A stretch of DNA of 64,000 nucleotides from Sulfuritalea sp. (GCA_016716965.1 JADJUP010000005.1:1-64000), one strand, 5' to 3'; shown: positions 54,035-64,000, numbered from the stretch's first letter. Numbers and translations: made by a program. The notes: a model not told the origin generated them from the letters alone.

Positions 54035-55541
54035 CGCGGGAGGGCCGCTGTCCGCAATTGCAGCAGGCGGCGCCAAGCGGCGCCTGGCCCCGCGCCTGAT
54101 CCTGGCGGGACTGCTGGGTGCGTCCTGTGTCCTCGGTTTCGCCCCCTTCGATGCCTGGTTCGCCGTGTGGCCGGCGCCGACTCTTGCGCTGGGCGGCCTC
54201 TACCTGCTCTGGCGCGCCGCCACGCCGCGCGAGGCGGCGCTGCTGGGGCTGGCCTGGGGCGGCGGCTGCTTCCTGGTCGGCGTTTCCTGGGTGTATGTCA
54301 GCCTGTCGCAGTTCGGCGGCATGGCGCCGCCCGCGGCGGCGGCGGCCACCCTGGCGTTCTGCCTCTACCTCGCGCTTTTCCCCGCGCTCGCCGGCTACAC
54401 GTTTCGCCGTGTCGCCAGCGCCGACTTCTCACGACCGATTGCCGATGCATCGCTCTTTGCGGGCGCGTGGGCACTCACCGAATGGCTGCGCGGCACGCTG
54501 TTCACCGGCTTCCCGTGGCTCGCGATCGGCTATTCGCAAAGCCCGCCCAGCCCGCTCGCCGGCTGGGCCTCGGTGCTCGGCGTGTACGGCCTTGGCTTCA
54601 TCGTCGCGCTGATCGCCGCCTTGCTCGCCACCGGCTGGCGCAAGCCGGCGACCTGGGCCGTGGTCGCCGCCCTGCTCGGCGGCGGCGGCCTGCTGCGCGC
54701 GATGGACTGGACCCAGCCGGTAGGCACGCCGATCACGGTCAGCCTGCTGCAGGGCAACGTGCCGCAGAGCCTGAAGTGGGATCCGGAACACCTGCCGCGT
54801 TCGGTCAATACCTACGTACAACTGGCCAAGGCGCACCCGGCCGCGCTCACGGTGCTGCCCGAAACCGCGCTGCCGCTGTTCTTCGACGAAGTCCCGCGCG
54901 ACGTCCTGCGCGACGTGACGACCCATGGCGATGCGCTGATCGGCGTCGCCGTGGGCACCACCGACGGCGGTTATACCAACGGCGCCGTGGCACTGACCCG
55001 CGAGCTTGCCGCCAGCGCCTATGCCAAGCGCCACCTGGTGCCCTTCGGCGAATATCCGCCGCCGGGATTCGCCTGGTTCTTCCGCTTCGCGCGCATCCCG
55101 ATGTCCGAATTCACCGCCGGACCGCAGCGCCAGGAAGCATTGTCCGTGGGCGGGCAACGCATTGCGCCCAACATCTGCTACGAGGATTTGTTCGGCGAGG
55201 AACTGCTCGCTGCGCTGCCGACGGCGACGCTGCTGGTGAACCTGTCCAATACCGCGTGGTTCGGCAATTCGCTGGCGCAACCGCAGCATTTGCAGATCGC
55301 CCGCCTGCGTGCCATCGAAACCGGGCGCGTGATGCTGCGCGCGACGAACACCGGCATGACGGCGATGGTGAATCCGGACGGGGCGATCGCGGCCGCGCTG
55401 CCGCCCTTCACCACCGCGGCACTCGTGGTCCAGGCCCAAGGGCGCAGCGGACTGACGCCCTACGCGCGCTGGGGCAATACGCTGGCACTGCTGATCGCCG
55501 GCGGCGCCTGCCTGGCGGCAACACGACGACGTAACGACTAG
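54027..55541 (+). CDS. lnt: Apolipoprotein N-acyltransferase
   Basis: 504 residues. About six N-terminal membrane segments, then a periplasmic carbon-nitrogen hydrolase domain. The catalytic triad is expected at the Glu of LPETALPL, the Lys of KRHLVPFGEYPP and the Cys of APNICYEDLF. Adds the third acyl chain to lipoproteins. Tail-to-tail overlap of four bases with the small convergent gene. Confidence 0.96.
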   Translation: MADAGGPLSAIAAGGAKRRLAPRLILAGLLGASCVLGFAPFDAWFAVWPAPTLALGGLYLLWRAATPREAALLGLAWGGGCFLVGVSWVYVSLSQFGGMAPPAAAAATLAFCLYLALFPALAGYTFRRVASADFSRPIADASLFAGAWALTEWLRGTLFTGFPWLAIGYSQSPPSPLAGWASVLGVYGLGFIVALIAALLATGWRKPATWAVVAALLGGGGLLRAMDWTQPVGTPITVSLLQGNVPQSLKWDPEHLPRSVNTYVQLAKAHPAALTVLPETALPLFFDEVPRDVLRDVTTHGDALIGVAVGTTDGGYTNGAVALTRELAASAYAKRHLVPFGEYPPPGFAWFFRFARIPMSEFTAGPQRQEALSVGGQRIAPNICYEDLFGEELLAALPTATLLVNLSNTAWFGNSLAQPQHLQIARLRAIETGRVMLRATNTGMTAMVNPDGAIAAALPPFTTAALVVQAQGRSGLTPYARWGNTLALLIAGGACLAATRRRND

Positions 55542-55852
55542 AGCTTGTAGGCAGCGAGGTCGATGGTCAGGGTCGGTCGGCCCATGGCCTTCAGTGCCGC
55601 GCAGAAGAATCGCCGCACTTCCGGCGTTGCCGGATGCAGGTCGGCAGCCTTGATGTTGCCCGCAAGCAGCAGGATCTGGTCGACCAGCAGCATCTTGCCC
55701 ATCGGGTTCGGATTCTCCAGACCGGCCTTGCCGAACTCCTCGGCGATCCAGTGGCGCGCCGTGGCTGCATCGACGGCAGCGAGTTCATCTGCGCCGAGGG
55801 GAAAATCGAAACGCTCGCCGTTCTTCAACACCACGCTCACTTCATGATCCAC
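55538..55852 (-). CDS. Conserved hypothetical protein, 104 residues
   Basis: I do not recognise a named family. Starts at GTG 55852 with a good AGGAGCG ribosome site. 104 residues, soluble, acidic at the middle; a beta-strand start (VSVVLKNGERFDFPL) then helices (AATARHWIAEEFGKAGL, GKMLLVDQILLLAGNI) and a short C-terminal strand. No Cys, no signal peptide, no membrane span. Convergent with lnt. A longer start at 56098 would run across the glyQ leader and is unlikely. Codon use matches neighbours, so it is probably a real gene. Confidence 0.7.
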   Translation of the reverse strand: MDHEVSVVLKNGERFDFPLGADELAAVDAATARHWIAEEFGKAGLENPNPMGKMLLVDQILLLAGNIKAADLHPATPEVRRFFCAALKAMGRPTLTIDLAAYKL

Positions 55853-56057
55853 GGTACCGCTCCTTGACTGTTTGGCTGACTGGCGTGAATGATACCGGAA
55901 GGCACGAACGGCATTGAAAATCACGCCGCGCGGCGAACGGCGGACTGCGCCGCGGGAATGCTCTGCCGGCAGCCTCCTCGCGCACGCAAGCGTGCCGCGG
56001 AAACCCTGTAAAATCGCCGCTCTCGCGAATTGACGGGCGCGTTTACAAGGATTCCCG

Positions 56058-57022
<965 letters not shown>

Positions 57023-57026
<4 letters not shown>

Positions 57027-59101
57027 AGGCAACCCTGCTGATCGAACTCCTCACCGAGGAATTGCCGCCGAAGTCGCTGGCGAAGCTCGGCCTGTCCTTC
57101 CGCGAGCAGATGCAGAAGGCGCTGGCCGAGGCCGGCTTCATCGAGGCCGCCAATGCCGGCCGCTGGTACGCCACGCCGCGCCGCCTTGCGCTGCAGTTCG
57201 ACGACTGCCTGGAAAGCCAGCCCGATCGCGTGATCGAAAAGAAGGGCCCCGCGGTCGCCGCGGGAGTCGGCGCTGACGGCACGGCGACCAAGGCACTCGA
57301 AGGCTTCATGCGCTCGGCCGGAGTCGAGTTCGCGCAACTGGAGAAGCTGAACGACGGCAAGGCGGAGTATTTCGTTGCCCGCATCAAGAAGACCGGCGGC
57401 CGCATCGACGAATACCTGGCCGGCATGGTCGAGGCGGCGTTGAAGAAGCTGCCGGTGGCCAAGCTGATGCGCTGGGGCGACGGCGACGCGCAGTTCGTGC
57501 GCCCGGTGCACGGCCTGATCCTGATGCACGACGGACGCACCGTCGGCGGCGAAGTGCTGGGCCTGCCCAGCCGCAACATCACGCGCGGGCATAGATTCAT
57601 GAGCGTCGGCGTGATCGACATCCCGCGCGCGGAGGATTACGAGGCCATCCTGGAGAAGGAAGGCCGCGTCATCGCCTCCTTCGACAAGCGCCGCGAAATG
57701 ATCCGCCAACAGCTCGACGCCGTCGCCGCCGGTCGCTCCTGGCTGCAGGACGACGCGCTGCTCGACGAAGTCACCGCGCTGGTCGAGTTCCCCGCCGTAT
57801 ATGAAGCCGGCTTCGACGACGAGTTCCTCGCCGTGCCGCAGGAATGCCTGATCCTGACCATGAAGGCGAACCAGAAATACTTCCCGCTGATGGATGGCAC
57901 GAGTTCCGCCGCGAAACTCACCAACCGTTTCCTCGTCGTCTCCAACATGAAGGTCGCGGACCCGACCAACATCGTCACCGGCAACGCCCGCGTGGTGCGG
58001 CCGCGCCTGTCGGACGCCAAGTTCTTCTTCGAGACGGACAAGAAGACACCGCTCTCGGCGCGCATCGGCAAGCTGTCGCGCGTGGTCTACCACAACAAGC
58101 TGGGCAGCCAGGGCGAGCGCGTCGACCGCCTGGTCAAGCTCGCGGCGAAAATCGCGCAGCGGCTCGGTGCCGACGTCGCGCAGGCCGAACGCGCCGCGCT
58201 GCTGGCCAAGGCCGACCTGGTCAGCGACATGGTCGGCGAGTTCCCCGAACTGCAGGGCATCATGGGCCGCTACTACGCGCTGTCCGACGGCGAGTCGGCG
58301 GTGGTCGCCGACGCGATCCAGAGCCACTACCAGCCGCGCTTCAACGGCGACGCGCTGCCGCAGGGCCAGGTGGCCTGCGCCGTGGCGCTGGCCGACAAGC
58401 TCGATGCGCTGGTCGGCTTCTTCGGCATCGGCCAGATTCCGACCGGCGACAAGGACCCGTTCGGCCTGCGCCGCGCCGCGCTCGGCGTGCTGCGCATGCT
58501 GATGGATACGCCGCTGCCGCTGGCCCTGCCGGGCCTGATCGACGATGCCGCCGCCGGCTTCGCGCCGGAACTTTTCAGCGGCGACTGGCGTGCCGCCAGC
58601 GCCGACTTCTTCAAGGAGCGCCTGCGCCACATGCTGCGCGATGCCGGCCACGATCCGAAAGCGGTCGACGCCGTGCTGGCGCTCGACCCGACGCGCATCG
58701 ATCAGGTGCCGGCGCGGCTCGCCGCGGTCAAGGCCTTCGCCGCGCTGCCCGAAGCGGACGCGCTGGCCGCCGCCAACAAGCGCATCGTAAACATCCTGCG
58801 CAAATCCGGCGCCGAAGCGGGCGACGCTATCGACTCCGCGCTGCTCGCGGAAGACGCCGAGAAAGCCCTGTGGCTGCAGGTCGAAGCCGTCGCGCCGGGC
58901 ATCGAAGCGCAACTCGCCGCCGCCGATTACGCCGGCGCGCTGAAAGCGCTGGCCGGATTGCGCGGCGCGGTGGATGCATTCTTCGACGGCGTGATGGTCA
59001 TGGCCGAGGACGCGAAACTGCGCGCCAACCGGCTCGCGCTGCTGCTGCGCCTGGCCGGCCTGATGAACCGGGTCGCCGACATATCGCGGCTGTCGGCCTG
59101 A
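57023..59101 (+). CDS. glyS: Glycyl-tRNA synthetase beta subunit
   Basis: 692 residues. tRNA-binding subunit of the alpha2beta2 enzyme. Starts LLIELLTEELPPKSL, has the HRFMS and LTMKANQKYFPL blocks, an HD-like domain (ALLAKADLVSDMVGEFPELQGIMG) and a C-terminal anticodon-binding (DALR-like) domain ending LLLRLAGLMNRVADISRL. ATGA overlap with glyQ. The gap to gmhB (192 bases) contains a repeat-like hairpin and no gene. Confidence 0.97.
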
Positions 59102-59199
59102 CGCGGGGCATGGCAAACAAAGCCTCTTTTGCGCCGGTGTTCGGCAAAGTCGGCGCCGGCGCCACGGCGAAAATGAAGCGCGCAGCACCATGAAACATC

Positions 59200-59252
59200 C
59201 GCCCCTCCCGCCCTCCCCTCGCGGGGCGGCTGTCAGTCACCTCGCTGCGCCC
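59200..59252. repeat. GC-rich hairpin element after glyS
   Basis: CCCCTCCCGCC / CCCTCGCGGGG-type arms followed by CACCTCGCTGCGCCCG. Resembles the element between murC and murB (1500-1590), though the match is partial. May be a transcription end for glyQS or a member of a short repeat family. Confidence 0.4.
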
Positions 59253-59293
59253 GACCATCACCAGTCACTCGGAACCCGTCATTCACGTCATCC

Positions 59294-59827
59294 ATGAAGC
59301 TAGTCATCCTCGACCGCGACGGCGTCATCAACCACGACTCGGACCAATACATCAAGTCGCCAGACGAGTGGCGCCCGATACCCGGCAGCCTGGCCGCCAT
59401 CGCTCGCCTCAACCAGGCCGGCTATCGCGTGGTCGTAGCGACCAACCAGTCGGGCGTCGGCCGCGGACTGTTCGAAACCGACACCCTGCTCGCGATCCAC
59501 GACAAGATGCTGAAGGCATTGACCCAGGTCGGCGGGCGCGTCGACGCAATCTTCTTCTGCCCGCACACCAACGACGACAAGTGCGACTGCCGCAAGCCCA
59601 AGCCGGGCTTGTTCAAGGAAATTGCCGGCCGCTTCAATGCCGACCTGACCGGTGTGCCGGCGATCGGCGATTCGCTGCGCGACCTGCAGGCTGCCGTCGC
59701 GGTCGGCGCGCAACCGATGCTGGTGCTGACCGGCAAGGGCCGCAAGACCGTCGACGATCCGGCCCTGCCGCCGGGCACGCTGGTGTTCCCCGACCTCGCC
59801 GCCGCTGCGGCACACATCGCGCACTGA
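59294..59827 (+). CDS. gmhB: D-glycero-beta-D-manno-heptose-1,7-bisphosphate 7-phosphatase
   Basis: 177 residues, HAD phosphatase of the LPS heptose pathway. Nucleophile and acid Asp in LDRDGVIN, Thr/Ser in ATNQSGVGRG, zinc cysteines in FFCPHTNDDKCDCRKPKP, and the GDSLRDLQAA loop. Other heptose genes are not in the window. Followed by plsC after 10 bases. Confidence 0.93.
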   Translation: MKLVILDRDGVINHDSDQYIKSPDEWRPIPGSLAAIARLNQAGYRVVVATNQSGVGRGLFETDTLLAIHDKMLKALTQVGGRVDAIFFCPHTNDDKCDCRKPKPGLFKEIAGRFNADLTGVPAIGDSLRDLQAAVAVGAQPMLVLTGKGRKTVDDPALPPGTLVFPDLAAAAAHIAH

Positions 59828-59837
59828 TCCTTCCGCG

Positions 59838-60566
59838 ATGGCGGCGCTGCGCTCCCTGTTGTTCATGCTGATCCTGATCGTGGCGACGCCGCCCTACACG
59901 CTTCTCGTCATCCTGTGCCGGCCGCTGCCGCACAAGATGCGGCGCCACTCGGTAGTGCCCTGGGTGAATTTTGTGATCTGGCTGGTCAAGCATGTGCTCG
60001 GCATTCCCTACCGCCTGCTCGGCGCGGAAAACATTCCTGCCCATTCCGCCATCGTGCTGGCCAAGCACCAGTCGGCTTGGGAGACCTTCATGCTGCAGGA
60101 GGTGTTCCGCGACACGGTCTTCGTCTGGAAGAAGGAAATCAAGTACATCCCCTTCTTCGGCTGGGCGCTGGCCTCGATCCCGATGATCGAGACCGACCGC
60201 AGTGCGACCAAGGCCGCGCTGAAGAGCCTCGTCGACCAGGGTCGCGACCGGCTCGCCAACGGCTACACCGTGGTCATCTTTCCCGAAGGCACCCGCTCGA
60301 AGCCCGGTTTCAAGAACCGCTACAAGGTCGGCGGCGCGCATCTAGCCGTCGAGACCGGCGCCCTGGTGGTGCCGGTCGCGCTGAACTCTGGCGAGTTCTG
60401 GGGCCGCAATGCGCTGTTCAAGAAATGTGGCACGGTTACCGTCAGCGTCGGTCCCGGCATCGACCCTGCAGGCCTTTCGGCCGGCGAAGTGCTGGCTCGC
60501 GCCGAATCCTGGATCGAGGCGGAAATGGCTCGAATCAGCCCGCAACTGTACGGAGCGACACCGTGA
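59838..60566 (+). CDS. plsC: 1-acyl-sn-glycerol-3-phosphate acyltransferase
   Basis: 242 residues with an N-terminal membrane segment (about 5-25). Makes phosphatidic acid from lysophosphatidic acid. The acyltransferase motif reads KHQSAWE, that is H-x4-E where most PlsC have H-x4-D; this is common in betaproteobacterial relatives I know. Second motif VIFPEGTRS is standard. The stop overlaps the next gene as GTGA. Confidence 0.92.
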   Translation: MAALRSLLFMLILIVATPPYTLLVILCRPLPHKMRRHSVVPWVNFVIWLVKHVLGIPYRLLGAENIPAHSAIVLAKHQSAWETFMLQEVFRDTVFVWKKEIKYIPFFGWALASIPMIETDRSATKAALKSLVDQGRDRLANGYTVVIFPEGTRSKPGFKNRYKVGGAHLAVETGALVVPVALNSGEFWGRNALFKKCGTVTVSVGPGIDPAGLSAGEVLARAESWIEAEMARISPQLYGATP

Positions 60567-61069
60567 CCAGCCGGCGCGATCCGCAATTCGCGCTCCGGCT
60601 CGACGCCGGCCAGCCCGACCCGGCGGAGGTCTGGCACGACGGCGCAACACTCGATTACCTCGGCGGCAAGCTGCGCCTGCTGCTCGGCACCGAACAGCGC
60701 GACGCCATTCGCTGCGGCGACACGCTGTCCCTGCCGCTGCCGCCCCAGGCCAGCCCGCGCCAGATCCAGGACCGCGCCGAAGCCTGGTTGCGCGAGGAAG
60801 CCACTCGCGTGCTGCAACAGGTGATCGAGCAGAAGTTCGTCGAACGTCGCGCCGCGTCGGCGGCTTCGTACACGCCGCGCCTGGCGCTTTCATTTGCCGC
60901 ACGCGGACACTGGGTCGAGGCGCAGGCACCGAACACCCTGCGTTGCAACTGGCGCCTGATCCAGCAGCCGCTGCCCGCCATCGAGCAGGCTATCGCGCGC
61001 GGCATCGCCGCCTTGCCTCCGGAACAGGCCGGGCTCGACCTGTTCGGCATGCCCACGGCCACCGGTTGA
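60563..61069 (+). CDS. YgjP-like protein lacking the zinc motif, possible degenerate paralogue
   Basis: 168 residues from GTG 60563, which overlaps the plsC stop. No named family is recognised directly. By eye it lines up with residues about 80-200 of the metallopeptidase encoded just downstream: both share CGDTL-L/VGDTLVL, a helix with RAEAWLREEA/RALQQRALAHF, and TLRCNWRLI/GIRVNWRLI. After NWRLI it has no HExxH; the N-terminal strand domain is also absent. It ends PTATG. It looks like a decayed or repurposed duplicate, not a peptidase. Six bases separate it from the next start. Confidence 0.65.
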   Translation: MTSRRDPQFALRLDAGQPDPAEVWHDGATLDYLGGKLRLLLGTEQRDAIRCGDTLSLPLPPQASPRQIQDRAEAWLREEATRVLQQVIEQKFVERRAASAASYTPRLALSFAARGHWVEAQAPNTLRCNWRLIQQPLPAIEQAIARGIAALPPEQAGLDLFGMPTATG

Positions 61070-61075
61070 GCGCCG

Positions 61076-61819
61076 ATGTTCATCGAACAACTCAAGCTGT
61101 TCCGCCTGCCCTCGCCGCCGCCCGAGGCAAGAACGCGCCACCTGCTTATCGGCGGGCGCATCGTCGATTACCGCCTGAAGAGCGGCGCCACGCGGCTGTC
61201 GATGACCATCGACGAGCGCGGTCTGCGCATCGGCGCGCCGCACCGGCTGCCCCTCACCGAAATCGAAGCCTTCGTGCACGGCCACGGCGATTGGGTCCTG
61301 AAGAAGCTGGCCGAACTCGCCCACGCCACGCAACCGCGCCATGTCACAGTCAAGGACGGATTGCGCCTGCCACTGCTCGACGGCGAGGCGGAAGTGCGCG
61401 TGCTGCCCGGCGCCAACCGCGTACGCTGGGTCGGCGACACGCTGGTGCTCGCGGCACGCCCGGAGGCGGACCTCGCCCGCCTCGCCGTGCGCGCCCTGCA
61501 GCAGCGCGCGCTGGCCCATTTCGGCGAGCGCCTTGCCCACTTCACCGGCCGGCTCGAAATCGCCGTGCCGAAACTCAGTTTGTCGTCGGCGCAGACGCGC
61601 TGGGGCAGTTGCAGCCGGCATGGCGGCATCCGCGTCAACTGGCGCCTGATCCACTTGCCGACGCAGTTGGGTGACTACGTGGTCGCCCACGAAGTCGCGC
61701 ACCTGCTGGAAATGAACCACAGCAAGCGCTTCTGGGCCGTGGTCGAATCGATCTACCCGGACTGGAAGGCGGCGCGCGGCGAACTCAAGCAGCGCACCAC
61801 CTCGCTACCAATTCTCTGA
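61076..61819 (+). CDS. YgjP/M48-like zinc metallopeptidase
   Basis: 247 residues. N-terminal strand-rich domain, the SAQTRWGSCS motif, and zinc site HEVAHLLEMNHSKRFW with HExxH and a third His eight residues on. Belongs to the SprT/YgjP-related DUF45 family; soluble and probably cytoplasmic. Substrate unknown. Co-transcribed with plsC by spacing; a repeat-like element separates it from gloA. Confidence 0.88.
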   Translation: MFIEQLKLFRLPSPPPEARTRHLLIGGRIVDYRLKSGATRLSMTIDERGLRIGAPHRLPLTEIEAFVHGHGDWVLKKLAELAHATQPRHVTVKDGLRLPLLDGEAEVRVLPGANRVRWVGDTLVLAARPEADLARLAVRALQQRALAHFGERLAHFTGRLEIAVPKLSLSSAQTRWGSCSRHGGIRVNWRLIHLPTQLGDYVVAHEVAHLLEMNHSKRFWAVVESIYPDWKAARGELKQRTTSLPIL

Positions 61820-61838
61820 GCCCAGGAATCCAGATTCA

Positions 61839-61924
61839 ATCCGCAGGGGACGCAGATTACGCAGAGAAGACGAGCGAGTTCCGGCGTCATGATCCATCTG
61901 CGAAAATCGGCGAAATCTGCAGAT
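61839..61924. repeat. Imperfect inverted repeat element before gloA
   Basis: Left arm ATCCGCAGGGGACGCAGATT plus TACGCAGAG (61839-61866) and right arm ATCTGCGAAAATCGGCGAAA plus TCTGCAGAT (61896-61924) are near reverse complements, with a 29-base middle. The wording ...CGCAGATTACGCAGA... / ...TCTGCGAAAATCGGCGAAATCTGC... is a kind of short palindromic intergenic repeat I know from other proteobacterial genomes. Between a metallopeptidase stop and gloA. Confidence 0.6.
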
Positions 61925-61956
61925 CAATTGCCTTTTGTCGGCGGAAGGAAATCCAA

Positions 61957-62340
61957 ATGAGAATCCTGCATACCATGTTGCGCGTCGGCGACCTCGACAG
62001 GTCGCTGGCGTTTTATACCGAAGTCCTCGGCATGCGCCTGCTGCGGCGCAATGACTATCCGGAAGGCAAGTTCACCCTGGCCTTCGTCGGCTACGAGGAA
62101 GAAGCCGACGGCGCCGTGCTGGAACTGACCCACAACTGGGGCGTCGATCGCTACGAGATCGGCACCGGCTACGGCCACATCGCGCTGGCCGTCGACGACG
62201 CCTACGCGGCCTGCGCCGAGATCAAGGCACGCGGCGGCAAGGTGACACGTGACGCCGGCCCGATGAAGGGCGGCACGCGCGTGATCGCCTTCGTTGAGGA
62301 TCCGGACGGCTACAAGATCGAACTGGTCCAGCGCAAGTAA
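61957..62340 (+). CDS. gloA: Lactoylglutathione lyase (glyoxalase I)
   Basis: 127 residues. Converts the methylglyoxal-glutathione adduct to S-lactoylglutathione. Metal ligands of the family are at His5, the Glu of GAVLELTHNWG, His in GYGHIALAVDD and Glu in YKIELVQRK. Start ATG 61957 follows GGAAGGA. Complete length; the closest resemblance is to the Ni2+-type bacterial enzymes. Convergent with the hybrid kinase gene. Confidence 0.96.
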   Translation: MRILHTMLRVGDLDRSLAFYTEVLGMRLLRRNDYPEGKFTLAFVGYEEEADGAVLELTHNWGVDRYEIGTGYGHIALAVDDAYAACAEIKARGGKVTRDAGPMKGGTRVIAFVEDPDGYKIELVQRK

Positions 62341-62359
62341 CGGCCGCACGAGCGGCCAC

Positions 62360-64000
62360 TCAGGCCCGCGCCCGGTCCAGCCAGTAGAGCAGCACCTCGA
62401 ACAGCAGGTCCGGATCGACCGGCTTGCCGATGTGGTCGTCCATCCCGGCGTCGAGGCAGACCTGGCGGTCCTCGGCGAAGGCATTCGCCGTCATCGCCAG
62501 GATCGGCGTGCGCTCGTGCCCCGGCAGCGCACGGATTGCCCGCGTCGCATCGACGCCGTTGAGTCTGGGCATCTGCATGTCCATCAGGATCAGCGCGTAG
62601 CGCGTGCGGCTCGCGAGGTCCACCGCCTGCGCGCCGTCCTCGGCCAGGTCCACCACCAGCCCGCGGTCTTCCAGCAGCCAGCGCGCCACGTCGCGGTTGG
62701 TCGGCTCGTCTTCCGCAAGCAGGATCCGGGTGCCGCCGAATTCCGCCTGCAGCCGTGCCTCCGTCGTGCCCGGCCCGGAAGTCGGCGCCGGCGCCACGGC
62801 GCCGGTGGCCTTCCGCAGCGTCACATGGAGCCGGAAGGTGCTGCCGGCCCCCGGCCGGCTCGTGACGTCGATATCGCCGCCCATCATCCGCGCCAGACGC
62901 CGGCTGATGGCCAGCCCCAGACCGGTGCCGCCATACTTGCGGGTCATCGAGCCATCGGCCTGTTCGAAGGCGGTGAACAGCCGCTTCTGGTCCTCGGCGG
63001 CGATGCCGATGCCGGTGTCCGTGACGTCGATCCGCAGCCGCAGCTCGTCGCCGCCGAGTTCCTCGACCCGGACCCGCAGCGTGATGCTGCCGGCGTCGGT
63101 GAACTTGACGGCGTTGCCGGCCAGGTTGAGCAGGATCTGCCCCAGCCGCAGCGGGTCGCCCTTGAGCTGCCGCCGCGCATCTTCCGGGCGTCACGTCGAT
63201 GTGCAGGCCGAGGCCCTTTTCCGCGACCTTGTGCCCGATCAGCGCCGACAGGTTGTTCAGCACGTCGTCCAGCGTGAAATCGACCTGCTCCAGGCTCAGG
63301 CGCTCGGCTTCGATCTTGGAGATGTCGAGGATGTTGTTGATGACGCCGAGCAAATGGTGCGAAGACTGGTCGATCCGGTCGAGCTGGCTGCGCAGCTTGG
63401 CGTCCATGGTGCGCCGCATGACCAGGCTGGTCATGCCCATGATGGCGTTCATCGGCGTGCGCAGTTCATGGCTCATGTTGGCAAGGAAGGTGCTCTTGGC
63501 GCGGCTGGCGGCCTCCGCCGCCTCCTTGGCCACCGACAGCGCGGCGGTGCGTTCCTCGACCAGCCTTTCGAGGTGGTGGCGGTAATTTTCGAGCTCGGTT
63601 TCCGTCCGCTTGGTTTCGGTGATGTCGAACAGGCTGCCGATATAGTGGGTCGCATTCCCGAACGAGTCGCGCACCGCGGTGACGGTAAGCAGTTCGGGGA
63701 AGACCTCGCCGCCCTTGCGCCGGTTCCACACCTCGCCGCGCCAGAATCCATCGCGCGTGATCGCCTGCCACATGCTTCGATAGAAAAGCGAGTCATGCCG
63801 ACCGGAGCTGAACACCGAAGGCGTTTTTCCCACAACCTCGGCCGCCGCATAGCCGGTAATTGCCTCGAGCGCCGGATTCACGGCCAGGATGCGGCGCTGC
63901 GCGTCGGTGATGCAGATGCCCTCGACGCTGGAAGCGAACACCGTCGCCGCCAGGCGCTGCGCTTCCTCGGCACGCAGGCGATCAGTGATGTCGATGAGGA
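62360..64000 (-). CDS. Hybrid sensor histidine kinase, 5' end beyond window, one frameshift
   Basis: Reads from the right edge with no start: LIDITDRLRAEEAQ (end of a PAS-type domain), PAS domain (VFASSVEGICITDAQRRILAVN to YIGSLFDITETKR), coiled coil, HisKA (FLANMSHELRTPMNAIMGM), HATPase and a C-terminal receiver with phospho-Asp in LILMDMQMP. The HATPase is broken near 63187: CCCGGAAGATG should read CCCGAAGATG. The downstream frame then gives GTGLGLAIS and the receiver, ending RARA at 62360. The extra G is of the same kind as in htpX, so error is likely. Signal unknown; no cognate output gene is adjacent. Confidence 0.85.

Noticed and set aside
59110..59193. 27-codon open frame after glyS (MANKASF start)
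   Set aside because: No good ribosome site, no family, and it includes a GC-rich palindromic repeat; too little to call a gene.

Overview
The window is a stretch of chromosome from a GC-rich betaproteobacterium, most likely in the Rhodocyclales. The evidence is the complete dcw gene order, the rrn operon with tRNA-Ile and tRNA-Ala in the spacer, Rhodocyclales-like protein sequences, and neighbour pairs such as glyQ-glyS-gmhB-plsC and miaB-ybeZ-ybeY-corC-lnt. I cannot name the genus. No phage, IS element, plasmid gene, CRISPR array or defence island is visible. Most of the window is conserved housekeeping DNA.

Layout. Positions 1-14280 (minus strand) hold the division and cell-wall cluster mraZ-rsmH-ftsL-ftsI-murE-murF-mraY-murD-ftsW-murG-murC-murB-ddl, read from a sigma70-like promoter with three 10-bp-spaced MraZ boxes. 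psd and htpX follow on the same strand. Positions 16.5-21.4 kb hold ion and stress genes: nhaR, nhaD, a Usp protein and a KefB/CPA2-type antiporter. Positions 21.4-24.7 kb hold a five-gene set: an SHP-type oxygen-binding cytochrome c, diheme cytochrome c, cytochrome b561, and a QseB/QseC-like two-component pair. A CTTAAG-N5-TTTAAG site lies just upstream and fits the binding site of that regulator class. A P2-type cation ATPase follows. Positions 27.4-32.1 kb hold lutABC (L-lactate oxidation) with a tandem-thioredoxin gene fused into the operon and a divergent IclR regulator. Then come rplU-rpmA-obgE and proB.

Positions 35.1-40.8 kb hold a full rrn operon on the minus strand, with promoter, two boxA copies, processing stems and terminator. 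Downstream are tyrS, an M23 endopeptidase, anmK, erpA, bactofilin, a DUF6776-like protein, argC, rpsI-rplM, a YeeE/YedE transporter, queC, the miaB-phoH-ybeY-corC-lnt run, glyQS, gmhB, plsC, a YgjP-type metallopeptidase preceded by an apparently degenerate relative, gloA, and the 3' part of a hybrid sensor kinase cut by the window edge.

Sequence quality matters here. murB, mraY, htpX and the hybrid kinase each carry one single-base indel that breaks an otherwise well-conserved frame. The murG start is replaced by about 85 bases of almost pure G/C runs. Because murB, mraY and murG are essential single-copy genes, I read these mainly as sequencing or assembly errors, not real pseudogenes.

The most interesting biology is the SHP/DHC/b561/QseBC operon with its matching box, the thioredoxin protein in the lut operon, the P2 ATPase lacking the usual M6 acidic residue, and the degenerate YgjP relative. 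I did not find a clearly new multi-gene system.
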